A DNA stretch of 64,000 nt from an uncultured Oscillospiraceae bacterium (GTDB taxonomy: Bacteria > Bacillota > Clostridia > Oscillospirales > Ruminococcaceae). Position 1 is the stretch's first letter. Each line of letters begins with the position of its first letter. This document shows, one piece after another, positions 27,423 through 35,508 of this stretch. The notes beneath the pieces were generated by a model. It was not told where the DNA came from and made no database searches. It saw only the letters and a program-made list of their open reading frames with translations. A program made the translations under genes and the position numbers. The DNA lies in NCBI GenBank assembly GCA_934481385.1, contig CAKSPD010000002.1:1-64000 (forward strand), read 5' to 3'.

Positions 27423-28499
27423 TTATATCAGGTCTGTTCTGCCCTGATTTTTAAGCTCTGCAATAACCTTTTTAACGTCCTGTGTATTGTTTTTTGAACA
27501 CACAAGAACAGCATCATCAGTATCAACAATAATCAAATCTTCAACGCCTACTGATGCAATAAGACGTTTTCCGCCACATATTGTAGTTCTTTCAGAATTT
27601 ACTGAAATAACATTTCCCTCAATATAATTTTTATTGCCGTCAACTTCGTTTATTCTTTCGACAGCAAGCCAGTTTCCTACATCGTCCCAGCCGAAACTGC
27701 CTGAAATCGTATATATATCATCAGCTTTTTCCATAATGCCGAAATCTATTGATTCACTTCTGAATGAAGTAAATTCCTTTTCAAGAACTTCATCAAAATC
27801 AGCAGTACCATATGATTCTCCGATTCTGACAGCACCCTCATAAATATCAGGCATAAATGTTCTGAAATTCTGCATTACTGAAGAAACTTTCCATACAAAC
27901 ATACCGCTGTTCCAGAGATATTTTCCGGAGGCAAGATATTGTTTTGCTGTTTCAAGGTCAGGTTTTTCAACGAATCTTTCAACTTTATATGCATCACTGT
28001 TTACCGCTGATGTTTCAGAGCCGAAATTTATATATCCGTATCCTGTTTCGGCATATGTCGGTGTTATGCCTATTGTTACAAGGTTCTTTCCGTCAAGAGC
28101 TGTTGCAATTGCCTTTTTAAGCGTATTTATATATAATCTCTCATAGCTTATAAGGTGGTCTGACGGCAGAACAAGCATTATTGCATCATCATATTTTCTG
28201 CTGATTACCGCACCTGCAAGAGCTATGCATGGTGCAGTATTTCTTGCACATGGTTCAGCAAGAATATTTTCGGGCGGAATATCAGGAATCTGTTCCCTTA
28301 CAAGCGGAATATACATAGCATTTGTTACAATATATATATCCTCTTTTGAAACAACATCTGAAATTCTCTTGACGGTTTTCTGAATCATTGTTTCGCCGTC
28401 CTTAGTGAGTGAAAGAAACTGTTTCGGGCGGAGATTACGGCTTTTCGGCCAGAATCTTTCTCCCCTTCCGCCTGCCATTATAACTGCTGTTGTTTTCAT
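27423..28499 (-). CDS. manC: Mannose-1-phosphate guanylyltransferase
   Basis: A 358-residue nucleotidyltransferase. The signature MAGGRGERFWPKSR binds GTP, and FVEKPD and WNSGMFVW lie in the active site. It lacks the C-terminal phosphomannose isomerase domain found in bifunctional ManC/AlgA, so it only makes GDP-mannose. Its ATG overlaps the stop of the priming transferase by four bases. A phosphomannomutase must be encoded elsewhere. Confidence 0.94.
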   Translation of the reverse strand: MKTTAVIMAGGRGERFWPKSRNLRPKQFLSLTKDGETMIQKTVKRISDVVSKEDIYIVTNAMYIPLVREQIPDIPPENILAEPCARNTAPCIALAGAVISRKYDDAIMLVLPSDHLISYERLYINTLKKAIATALDGKNLVTIGITPTYAETGYGYINFGSETSAVNSDAYKVERFVEKPDLETAKQYLASGKYLWNSGMFVWKVSSVMQNFRTFMPDIYEGAVRIGESYGTADFDEVLEKEFTSFRSESIDFGIMEKADDIYTISGSFGWDDVGNWLAVERINEVDGNKNYIEGNVISVNSERTTICGGKRLIASVGVEDLIIVDTDDAVLVCSKNNTQDVKKVIAELKNQGRTDLI

Positions 28500-29893
28500 T
28501 TTCTGTTTTCCTTTCTGTCATTCATATTATTTTCATCGATGCCGAGAACTTCCTTTTCTGTTTCGGCATTTGTCTTGTTCGGAAAAAACATTGTTTTCAG
28601 AGTCATAAGCATAAGCTGTAAATCAAGTCTGAAGGAATAATTCTCAATATACATCAAATCCATTTTAAGCTTGTCATAAGGTGTTGTATCATAAGTGCCT
28701 ATAACCTGTGAATATCCTGTAAGTCCTGCTTTAACTTTCAGTCTGTATCTGAATTCCGGAATAGTTTCTTCATATTTTTCCGCAAGTTCAGGACGTTCGG
28801 GACGTGGCCCTACAATTGACATATCCCCTTTTAATATATTAAAAAGCTGTGGAAGTTCATCTATACGGCATTTTCTTATAACTCTGCCGACAGGAGTTAT
28901 ACGGCTGTCGTAATCCTTTGCAAGCTGAGGGCCTCCTGATTTTTCAGCATCAGTAATCATACTTCTGAACTTATATATATAAAATTCCTTTTCATCTATT
29001 GTAAGTCTTTTCTGACGGTATATAATATTTCCGCCGTCACAGAGTTTTACTGCAATAGCTGTAACAAGCATTGCAGGGCTGAAAAGTATTATCATAAGCA
29101 ATGATATAAATATATCAGCAGTTCTCTTTATAAAACGCTGTTCAAAAGTAAGTCCGTTATTTCGTGCGAGTATAAGCGGAGTATCAAAAAGCCTTATATC
29201 CTCTGCACCTCTTAGTATAATATCTGAAATTTTTGGAACAATATACGCCCGTATATTATTCTGAAAGCAGAATTTTATATAATCATTTCTGCTTTTTGCC
29301 GGTATATCGCATATGATTATACCCTCATATTTAAGAATATGCTTTTTTACTTCATCTTCGTTTTCAAAGTCGCTTATATTTACGGATTCGCATATCATAT
29401 ACTTGTCAACACGGGTACTCATTTTCATAACAAGCGATGCAGCCTGACGGCTTCCATAAAGAATAATAAGCCGTCTTGGAGGATACACAATAAAATATAT
29501 CCTGTCCACAAGCATGTTCCAGAAAAAAATAAAAACAATCTCTGTAACTGTAAGATATACTATCGGAAAACCTCTCATAAAATCTCTGCCTATAAGACTT
29601 ATCTGAAAATAGGTTATTACATTCACGCATACTATTGAAATCATCTGGGAATAGAACATATCGGTTTTTTTAAGATAACCCACTTTAAAACCGCCGTAAG
29701 CCTTAAAGAATATCATTGTAAGTATGGCATATATAGCAATAAGCACCCAGTTTCCTCGCCTGTAATAAGGGAGAACAATTGTATCGCTGTAATATCTGTA
29801 CCATATAAATGCAAAAAAACCTGTAAGGCAAATCAAAAGTATAAGTGATGCTCCAAAAGAAAAAAGTCTTTTATACTGGTCTCTTTTATTCAT
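28496..29893 (-). CDS. Undecaprenyl-phosphate sugar phosphotransferase (WbaP/CpsE-type)
   Basis: A 465-residue polyprenyl-phosphate glycosyl-1-phosphate transferase. Four or five N-terminal membrane helices are followed by a Rossmann-like domain (about 140-250) and then the bacterial sugar transferase domain with KRTADIFISLLMI, YKFRSM, RKCRIDELPQLFNILKGDMSIVGPRPE and GLTGYSQV. It starts glycan assembly by loading the first sugar phosphate onto undecaprenyl phosphate. It is first in the operon. The ATG lacks a strong SD at normal distance; AAGGA lies about 17 bases upstream. Confidence 0.92.
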   Translation of the reverse strand: MNKRDQYKRLFSFGASLILLICLTGFFAFIWYRYYSDTIVLPYYRRGNWVLIAIYAILTMIFFKAYGGFKVGYLKKTDMFYSQMISIVCVNVITYFQISLIGRDFMRGFPIVYLTVTEIVFIFFWNMLVDRIYFIVYPPRRLIILYGSRQAASLVMKMSTRVDKYMICESVNISDFENEDEVKKHILKYEGIIICDIPAKSRNDYIKFCFQNNIRAYIVPKISDIILRGAEDIRLFDTPLILARNNGLTFEQRFIKRTADIFISLLMIILFSPAMLVTAIAVKLCDGGNIIYRQKRLTIDEKEFYIYKFRSMITDAEKSGGPQLAKDYDSRITPVGRVIRKCRIDELPQLFNILKGDMSIVGPRPERPELAEKYEETIPEFRYRLKVKAGLTGYSQVIGTYDTTPYDKLKMDLMYIENYSFRLDLQLMLMTLKTMFFPNKTNAETEKEVLGIDENNMNDRKENRK

Positions 29894-29929
29894 CTGTTCT
29901 GAGCCTGTTCCTTATTTATTTTATATTAT

Positions 29930-29958
29930 ATTATATCAAATCAAATTATGGCTGTCAA
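29930..29958 (-). promoter_or_regulatory. Promoter of the polysaccharide operon
   Basis: Perfect consensus on the minus strand: TTGACA (29953-29958), 17 bp, TATAAT (29930-29935). It should be a strong housekeeping promoter for the seven genes down to 22766. Confidence 0.88.
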
Positions 29959-29983
29959 TAGAAATGCTGGTTTTTGGCATTAA

Positions 29984-30013
29984 AATATAAAAAGGGCAGA
30001 TAAATCCGCCCTT
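29984..30013 (-). terminator. Terminator of the aspartate kinase gene
   Basis: 9-bp stem with one G-U pair, AAGGGCAGA (29992-30000) with TCCGCCCTT (30005-30013), loop of 4, then TTTTTATATTTTA on the minus strand. Confidence 0.82.
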
Positions 30014-30029
30014 AAAATATAGAAAATTT

Positions 30030-31367
30030 TTAATTCTTCTCTGAATTTACAAACATATCATAAATTCTTCTGATAGCCTCGCTTAAATCATTTTCATTTA
30101 CACCGACAATGACATTAAGCTCACTTGAACCCTGGTCAACCATTTTTACATTTATTCTTGCATGTGCAAGTGATGCAAAGAGTCTTGCAACAGTACCTCT
30201 TGTATTCTTCATACGTCTGCCCACGATTGCAAGGAGTGCGATTCCATGTTCAATTTCAAGGTGGTCAGGCTTTACTTCTTTTCGGAGCTGTGCAATTATT
30301 TTATCTTCAACAGATTCAAGAGTTGATGTATCAACAACAACGCTCATAGTATCGATTCCTGAAGGCATATGCTCAAATGAAATTCCGTTTTCATAGAGAA
30401 CTTTAAGAACTTTCATTCCGAAACCTTTTTCGCTGTTCATCATAGCCTTTTCGATATTTATAACGCTGAATCCCTTTCTTCCGGCAATACCTGTTATTGT
30501 ATGCGGGCAGGTTTCATCATCAAAATCGTGGTCATCAGAAACAATCATAGTTCCTGCATCTTCCGGTTTGTTTGTATTTTTTATATTTATCGGAATACCT
30601 GCTTCTCTTACAGGGAAAATTGCATCTTCATGAAGAACAGTAGCACCCATATATGAAAGCTCACGAAGTTCCTTATATGTTATAATGCTGATTACGTCAG
30701 GATTTTCAACTATTCTCGGGTCTGCAACAAGAAATCCTGAAACATCTGTCCAGTTTTCATATATATCAGCATTTACGGCTCTTGCAACGATTGAACCTGT
30801 AACATCAGAACCGCCTCTTGAAAATGTCTTTACGATACCCTCAGTAGTTTTTCCATAAAATCCAGGAATAACGGCATTTTCGCACTTTGAAAGGCGTTCT
30901 CTTGTACGTTTTACAGTTTCTTCAAGAATAAGACTGCCGTTTGTATCAAATACGATTATATCGCCTGCATCGACAAATTCAAAGCCAAGATATGCTGAAA
31001 GGAGTTTGCCGTTAAGATATTCACCACGGCTTGCAGCAAAATCCTTTGCAGGTCTTGCTTTAAGTTCAGCTTTGATTTCTTCAAATTCCTTGTCAAGAGA
31101 AAAATCAAGATTAAGGTCTTTTATTATTCCGTTATAACGTTCAATAATCTTATTGAAAGCATCAGAAAAATCAACACCGCTTCCGGCAAGGTCAGCACAT
31201 GTATAGAGCATATCTGTTACCTTTATATCATCAGAAAATCTCTTTCCCGGAGCAGACGGTACAACATATTTTCTTTTGCTGTCGCTTTTTATTATATTTG
31301 CAACCTTTACGAACTGTTTTGCATCAGCAAGACTGCTTCCGCCGAATTTTACAACTTTATTGCCCAT
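30030..31367 (-). CDS. lysC: Aspartate kinase
   Basis: A 445-residue aspartokinase that phosphorylates aspartate, the first step to lysine, threonine, methionine and diaminopimelate. It opens with VVKFGGSSLAD, has FSRGGSDVTGS in the kinase domain and two ACT domains at about residues 300-440 for feedback control. The frame opens at 31376, but ATG at 31367 (MGNKVVKFGG) has AAGGA at proper spacing. Single gene with promoter and terminator; the short leader has no lysine riboswitch. Confidence 0.93.
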   Translation of the reverse strand: MGNKVVKFGGSSLADAKQFVKVANIIKSDSKRKYVVPSAPGKRFSDDIKVTDMLYTCADLAGSGVDFSDAFNKIIERYNGIIKDLNLDFSLDKEFEEIKAELKARPAKDFAASRGEYLNGKLLSAYLGFEFVDAGDIIVFDTNGSLILEETVKRTRERLSKCENAVIPGFYGKTTEGIVKTFSRGGSDVTGSIVARAVNADIYENWTDVSGFLVADPRIVENPDVISIITYKELRELSYMGATVLHEDAIFPVREAGIPINIKNTNKPEDAGTMIVSDDHDFDDETCPHTITGIAGRKGFSVINIEKAMMNSEKGFGMKVLKVLYENGISFEHMPSGIDTMSVVVDTSTLESVEDKIIAQLRKEVKPDHLEIEHGIALLAIVGRRMKNTRGTVARLFASLAHARINVKMVDQGSSELNVIVGVNENDLSEAIRRIYDMFVNSEKN

Positions 31368-31402
31368 TAATATCATTCCTTACAAACAAAATATTCTAAT
31401 AT

Positions 31403-31432
31403 ATTATATTCCAAAATCACACAAAAAGTCAA
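31403..31432 (-). promoter_or_regulatory. Promoter of lysC
   Basis: Minus-strand TTGACT (31427-31432), 18 bp, TATAAT (31403-31408), with a leader of about 30 bases. Confidence 0.75.
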
Positions 31433-31486
31433 TTGACTTCTGATACAAAAATAGAATTTATATTTATGTGTTTTTGGTGAATACGC

Positions 31487-31507
31487 TTGTACGCCACCGG
31501 TGTACAG
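31487..31507. repeat. Unassigned 9-bp inverted repeat upstream of lysC
   Basis: TTGTACGCC with GGTGTACAG around a 3-base centre (two G-U pairs as RNA). It is GC-richer than its surroundings, lies between the recR terminator and the lysC promoter, and has no T run. It could be an operator for a dimeric regulator; no owner is known. Confidence 0.45.
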
Positions 31508-31521
31508 TTTATGAATATCAT

Positions 31522-31554
31522 TAAAAATAAAAAACGGACAAAAAAGTCCGTTTT
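31522..31554 (-). terminator. Terminator of the dnaX-ybaB-recR operon
   Basis: 9-bp perfect stem, AAAACGGAC (31531-31539) with GTCCGTTTT (31546-31554), then TTATTTTTAA on the minus strand. Confidence 0.88.
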
Positions 31555-31558
31555 ATTT

Positions 31559-32161
31559 TTACATTTTATTTCTGTTTTCAAGAGCCTTGAAAAGCGTTAC
31601 TTCATCGGCATATTCGAGTATTCCGCCTACCGGAAGTCCGAATGCAAGTCTTGAAACAGTTATTCCGAGAGGTTTAAGAAGTCCTGCTATATACATAGCA
31701 GTAGCATCACCCTCAACGGTAGGATTTGTTGCCATAATTACCTCTTTTACATTTCCCTGATTAATGCGTGAAAGAAGTTCCCTTATTCTTATGGAATCAG
31801 GAGTTATTCCGTCCATTGGTGAAAGAAGTCCATGAAGAACATGATAAACACCGTTATATTCACGGGTTCTTTCAAAAGCTGTAACATCTTTCGGAGATTC
31901 CACAACGCATATTACGGATTTATCCCTTGAATCATCTGCACATATCGGGCATATATCAAGCTCTGTTAAATTCTGACAGCAGGAACAGCTGTGAACTTTC
32001 TTTTTTGCATCAACAATAGCTTTTGCAAAATCCTCAACATCTTTTTCGTCCATTGTCATAACATAGTATGCAAGACGCTGTGCAGTTTTCATTCCTATTC
32101 CGGGGAGCTGTGCAAACTTTTCAGAAAGCACAACAAGAGGCAGTGCATTACAGTCAGCCAT
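31559..32161 (-). CDS. recR: Recombination mediator RecR
   Basis: A 200-residue recombination protein. The N-terminal helix-hairpin-helix (LPGIGMKTAQRLAYYV) is followed by a zinc site (CSCCQNLTELDICPIC) and a Toprim domain (ICVVESPKDVTAFE; MATNPTVEGDATAMYI). RecR works with RecO and RecF to load RecA on gapped DNA. It sits last in the ffs-dnaX-ybaB-recR order known from Bacillus and many bacteria, six bases after ybaB. Confidence 0.97.
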   Translation of the reverse strand: MADCNALPLVVLSEKFAQLPGIGMKTAQRLAYYVMTMDEKDVEDFAKAIVDAKKKVHSCSCCQNLTELDICPICADDSRDKSVICVVESPKDVTAFERTREYNGVYHVLHGLLSPMDGITPDSIRIRELLSRINQGNVKEVIMATNPTVEGDATAMYIAGLLKPLGITVSRLAFGLPVGGILEYADEVTLFKALENRNKM

Positions 32162-32167
32162 CAGAAA

Positions 32168-32515
32168 TTAAAACAGTCCCGGAAGTGAAACTCCGCCTGT
32201 AATCTTGCTCATTTCGTCTTCTGTTGTCTGTTCAACATTGTTTACAGCCTCATTTACAGCACTGATTATTAAATCCTGAAGCATTTCAATATCCTCAGGG
32301 TCAACAACTTCAGGCTTTATTGTAAGAGCCTTTATTGTTTTCTTTCCTGTAACGACAACTTCAACAGCTCCTCCGCCTGAAGTAGCAGTAAATTCTCTGT
32401 TTTCGATGTCATTCTGGAGGTCAGTGATATCATTCTGCATTTTCTGAGCCTGTTTAATCATAGCGTTGACGTTCTGACCGCCACCACCAATATTTTTAGG
32501 TATTCTTGCTTTCAT
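32168..32515 (-). CDS. YbaB/EbfC-family nucleoid-associated protein
   Basis: A 115-residue small DNA-binding protein with the family layout: a Gly-rich start (GGGGQN), a helix MIKQAQKMQNDITDLQNDIENREFTA region, then TSGGGAVEVVVTGKKTIKALTIKPEVVDPED. Homologues bind DNA as dimers and affect nucleoid structure. ATG at 32515 is chosen over 32533 because AAGGAG precedes it and the family starts with MKA-like residues. It lies between dnaX and recR. Confidence 0.94.
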   Translation of the reverse strand: MKARIPKNIGGGGQNVNAMIKQAQKMQNDITDLQNDIENREFTATSGGGAVEVVVTGKKTIKALTIKPEVVDPEDIEMLQDLIISAVNEAVNNVEQTTEDEMSKITGGVSLPGLF

Positions 32516-32545
32516 AATAAAACTCCTTAACAATTAAATTTAAAT

Positions 32546-34129
32546 TTATTCAACAGCAGTATCTATACCGCTGTTTTTTGCTTTTTCAACAAGTCTTTCA
32601 GCCATACTTCTCTGTTCTTCTTTGGTTACAAGGCATCTCACACGAACAGCATATCTCTGACCTGTAACACGTTTTATTGTTTCGCCTATTGAAACAGCCG
32701 TTTCCTTGTTCTTGAAAAGATTAACAAACCATCGGTTTTCGGCAGTTATAAAAAGAACATTTCCTGCCACCTGTGCATGCGATTCATAAAGACTTCCCGC
32801 AACAGCCGGATTTGCCTTTTTAAGCTCATCAAGAATTTTATCCCAGAGTTCAAACTTTGGAATTTCATCAAGCTTGAGATTGTTCATATCAATATTAGGT
32901 TTCGGTTCTTCAATGGAAGTATTTTTTATAGGCTTGTCAACAATATCATTATCCTTTGAAACAGATATATTTTTTATTCGTCCCTCAAGCTTCCGGATTT
33001 TATCAAGAATTTCGCTGTTATCAGCCTGAACTGTCTGAACAGACGGATTTTCCCTGCAAAGTCTTATTGCAGTCATCTCAAATTCAACACGCTTATTCAG
33101 AACTTTTCCCATTTTTACATAACATTCCTGAAGAATATCAAGCATTGACATAATTTTTTCTGTTTCAAGGTTCTGACTGATTTTTTCAAGACGTTCAATT
33201 TCATCAGGCAAACCCGTCACAAGATTTACTGCTGATTCAGGTGAAATCTTCATAAGCATAATATTTCTGACCTGAGTTATAAGCTCCTCGCAAAGTCTTG
33301 AAAGGTCTTTTGATTTGTTATAAAGTGTGTTTATAATATCAAGCGATTTGGAAATATCCTTGTCATTGAAAGTTTCTATAATATCATAAAGATAATCCCT
33401 TCCGGCAATTCCTGCTATATCAGAAACGGATTCAGGTGTTATTTCATCGGTGCATACAGAACACTGGTCAAGTAGTGAAATAGCATCACGCATTCCTCCG
33501 TCCGCAAGCCTTGCTATAAGAAAAGCACCTTCATCAGTAAGCTTTATATTTTCCTGTTCTGCTATATAAAGAAGTCTTTTTGCAATATCCTCTGTTTTTA
33601 TTCTTCTGAAATCATATCTCTGACATCTTGATACAATAGTTGCAGGAACTTTGTGAATTTCTGTTGTAGCAAGTATGAATTTCACATAATCAGGCGGTTC
33701 TTCCATAATTTTCAGCAGGGCATTGAATGCACTCGGTGAAAGCATATGTACTTCATCTATAATATATATCTTATAATTACATCTTTCAGGAGTATATACA
33801 GTTGCATCACGAAGTTCTCTTATATCATCAACGCCGTTGTTTGACGCTGCATCTATTTCAACTATATCCGTAAGAGTTCCGTTATCGGCATCATGACATA
33901 TATCACATTCAAGACATGGATTGCCGTTGTTTACTGATTTGCAGTTTACAGCTTTTGCAAGTATTCTTGCACATGTGGTTTTTCCCGTACCTCTTGAACC
34001 TGTAAAGAGATATGCATGTGCAGTTTTATTGTTTATAACCTGATTTTTAAGTGTATCGGTTATATGCTCCTGAGATATTACATCATCAAATTTAAGCGGA
34101 CGCCATTTACGGTATAATGCCTTATACAA
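32546..34129 (-). CDS. dnaX: DNA polymerase III subunit gamma/tau
   Basis: A 527-residue clamp-loader ATPase. It has Walker A GSRGTGKTT, a zinc module (CKSVNNGNPCLECDIC), Walker B YIIDEVHML and sensor SRCQRYDF, then the oligomerisation and tau-like C-terminal domains. A GTG at 34138 opens the frame, but TTG at 34129 gives the standard start YKALYRKWRP and lies at a better distance from AAGGAAGTGA. The TTG start overlaps the stop of the TPR gene. No clear slippery A-run plus stem-loop for a short gamma form was found. Confidence 0.94.
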   Translation of the reverse strand: MYKALYRKWRPLKFDDVISQEHITDTLKNQVINNKTAHAYLFTGSRGTGKTTCARILAKAVNCKSVNNGNPCLECDICHDADNGTLTDIVEIDAASNNGVDDIRELRDATVYTPERCNYKIYIIDEVHMLSPSAFNALLKIMEEPPDYVKFILATTEIHKVPATIVSRCQRYDFRRIKTEDIAKRLLYIAEQENIKLTDEGAFLIARLADGGMRDAISLLDQCSVCTDEITPESVSDIAGIAGRDYLYDIIETFNDKDISKSLDIINTLYNKSKDLSRLCEELITQVRNIMLMKISPESAVNLVTGLPDEIERLEKISQNLETEKIMSMLDILQECYVKMGKVLNKRVEFEMTAIRLCRENPSVQTVQADNSEILDKIRKLEGRIKNISVSKDNDIVDKPIKNTSIEEPKPNIDMNNLKLDEIPKFELWDKILDELKKANPAVAGSLYESHAQVAGNVLFITAENRWFVNLFKNKETAVSIGETIKRVTGQRYAVRVRCLVTKEEQRSMAERLVEKAKNSGIDTAVE

Positions 34130-34997
34130 CAGAATCACTTCCTTTTAAGGATATTCCCTCACTTATTTCCCTGTAATATGCTTTGAATCCCTCTATATCG
34201 TCCATATGGTTGATTATGGCATACTGATAATATTTTTTGCTTTTTTCGTTATCTCCAAGCATAAGATATGCAAGTGAACAGCCTCCGAGAGCGACAGCAT
34301 AATTTTTACGTTCTTCAACGGATTCAAGAAACCATTTAAGAGCTTCTTCAGGATTGCGGTTATCAAGATACATTTTTCCTATATGGGTTTTTATATAAAT
34401 AAAATATTCATCATCGGGATTAAGATATTTCTGATACATATTCAGAGCTGTTTCAGTATCTCCCATATTTCCGTTACAGCCGGCTTCAAAAAGCATTAAT
34501 GAATGATGAGTAAATCCGGCTTTTTCGGCTTTTTCGTAATAATTCATAGCATTGGTATAATATTCCATAATATGATAACATCTTGCAATATAGAAATACA
34601 ATACACCTTTTTCGGAATCAGAAAGATTATATTTTTCATCGATATCCCTGAACATATTGACAGCATCACCATAATATCTTGATACAAAAACTTCAAAAGC
34701 TTTTCGGAAACTCCTGTCTTTTTTGCTGAATCCTGCAAAATTATTTCCTGTTATATCGAAATCGAGTTTATATATACTTTCAGGATTTTTAACAGCTTTC
34801 AAAAAAATCACAGAAAATATTACAACGGCATCAAAAACAAGATAAAAAACCATTATATTAAAAAAATCCTTCTGACCTATGAGAAAAAGAAAGACACAGA
34901 AAATCTGAAAAAGAACAGTTGCAATAAAACTGCCGAATACAATATCCCCCGATATACTTCTTATCAGTTCCATAAATCTGGCTCTAAAATTTTTCAT
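34122..34997 (-). CDS. Membrane-anchored TPR protein
   Basis: A 291-residue protein with two membrane helices (about residues 18-42 and 46-66) and then TPR repeats. Clear units include FYIARCYHIMEYYTNAMNYYEKAEKAG, DTETALNMYQKYLNPDD and AYLMLGDNEKSKKYYQYAI. TPRs mediate protein contacts; the partner is unknown. The open frame runs to 35150, but its first 51 codons lie in the SRP RNA gene and are surely not coding. ATG at 34997 is preceded by GAGGA. It overlaps the dnaX start. Confidence 0.8.
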   Translation of the reverse strand: MKNFRARFMELIRSISGDIVFGSFIATVLFQIFCVFLFLIGQKDFFNIMVFYLVFDAVVIFSVIFLKAVKNPESIYKLDFDITGNNFAGFSKKDRSFRKAFEVFVSRYYGDAVNMFRDIDEKYNLSDSEKGVLYFYIARCYHIMEYYTNAMNYYEKAEKAGFTHHSLMLFEAGCNGNMGDTETALNMYQKYLNPDDEYFIYIKTHIGKMYLDNRNPEEALKWFLESVEERKNYAVALGGCSLAYLMLGDNEKSKKYYQYAIINHMDDIEGFKAYYREISEGISLKGSDSVV

Positions 34998-35035
34998 AAT
35001 AAAAAAATCCTCAAAAAAATCAATAAAGCAGAAAA

Positions 35036-35164
35036 TATCCGGAACATAGATGTGCAGGCTGGTCTGCGGCACACAAGGCAATCCGCTTAATGCTGCTCGG
35101 TTTCCCGCCTGACATGGTTCACGGTGTCTTGTTGCACAGGGCCCGCACATCTATATTTCGGATA
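35036..35164 (-). ncRNA. ffs: Signal recognition particle RNA (small bacterial type)
   Basis: On the minus strand the SRP RNA core is clear: GTCAGG, a GGGAAACC-capped tip and AGCAGCATTAAG on the other side, which is the Ffh-binding helix 8. The ends pair over a long helix (ATAGATGTGC with GCACATCTAT), extending through a mismatch to TATCCG with CGGATA. Exact mature ends are uncertain; the core is about 35046-35154. It lies upstream of dnaX-ybaB-recR, as in Bacillus, and has its own consensus promoter. Confidence 0.9.
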
Positions 35165-35204
35165 CTCCTACTCAATAGAATCATATTAAATTCTTACATA
35201 CAGC

Positions 35205-35233
35205 ATTATAGCACACATATTTAAATTTGTCAA
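35205..35233 (-). promoter_or_regulatory. Promoter of the SRP RNA gene
   Basis: Minus-strand TTGACA (35228-35233), 17 bp, TATAAT (35205-35210) preceded by TGC. Perfect consensus, fitting a highly expressed stable RNA. About 40 bases lie between the start and the SRP helix, so the precursor is probably trimmed. Confidence 0.88.
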
Positions 35234-35438
35234 GCACTGATATAAAAATTTTATTATTGTCGCAATGCACAAATATATTATAAAAATCAGGGGGCATATA
35301 CAGCATTTGGACGAAATAATATTTTATCAACAAATTTCGCAAATTTTCAACAAAATACAGGCTGTTAATACAAAAAACGCTATTGCATTCGACTTACAGA
35401 ATGTGCTATGATTTAAAGGCAGAACAAAAGAAATTTTT
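35234..35438 (+). promoter_or_regulatory. spo0A upstream region: promoter, 0A-box-like and DnaA-box-like sites
   Basis: This gene-free stretch holds a likely promoter TTGCAT (35383-35388), 18 bp, TATGAT (35407-35412). A 0A-box-like TTCGACT (35388-35394; consensus TTCGACA) overlaps the promoter, and TGTCGCA (35258-35264) is a second near match. TTATCAACA (35324-35332) and TTTTCAACA (35344-35352) resemble DnaA boxes. All are by eye and individually weak. Confidence 0.45.
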
Positions 35439-35504
35439 AAGGAGGTGAAAACCGTTGCCGGATTCAAAGATAAAAAAAATATATCCGGCAACGGTTATTG
35501 CAAA
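35439..35504 (+). promoter_or_regulatory. spo0A leader: SD, 14-bp hairpin, then start codon
   Basis: A strong SD AAGGAGGTGA (35439-35448) is followed by a perfect 14-bp inverted repeat, AACCGTTGCCGGAT (35450-35463) and ATCCGGCAACGGTT (35483-35496), with an A-rich 19-base loop. The likely spo0A ATG is at 35505, 59 bases after the SD core. If the hairpin forms, the unpaired distance drops to about 12 bases. No T run follows, so it is not a terminator. The sequence is certain; the mechanism is inference. Confidence 0.7.
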
Positions 35505-35508
35505 ATGA
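35455..35508 (+). CDS. Possible 17-codon leader peptide overlapping the spo0A start
   Basis: A TTG at 35455, nine bases after the perfect SD core GGAGG, opens a frame of 17 codons ([18 protein letters not shown]) ending in TGA at 35506-35508. That stop overlaps the spo0A ATG as ATGA, the usual form of translational coupling. Translating ribosomes would melt the 14-bp hairpin. It could be a real uORF or a by-product of the hairpin sequence. Confidence 0.4.
   Translation: MPDSKIKKIYPATVIAK

Noticed and set aside
31368..31558. Lysine riboswitch upstream of lysC
   Set aside because: The promoter lies about 35 bases from the start codon, leaving no room for the ~170-base aptamer, and the conserved segments are absent.
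32546..34129. Programmed frameshift in dnaX giving a short gamma form
   Set aside because: Runs of six A exist in frame, but no heptanucleotide slippery site with adjacent SD-like and stem-loop elements was found by eye.
34998..35150. First 51 codons of the TPR open frame
   Set aside because: They coincide with the SRP RNA gene; the ATG at 34997 has its own RBS.
35445..35504. 20-residue N-terminal extension of Spo0A from GTG at 35445
   Set aside because: The GTG lies inside the SD sequence, so no RBS has correct spacing, and the codons are mostly the hairpin arms. Kept only as an alternative in the finding.
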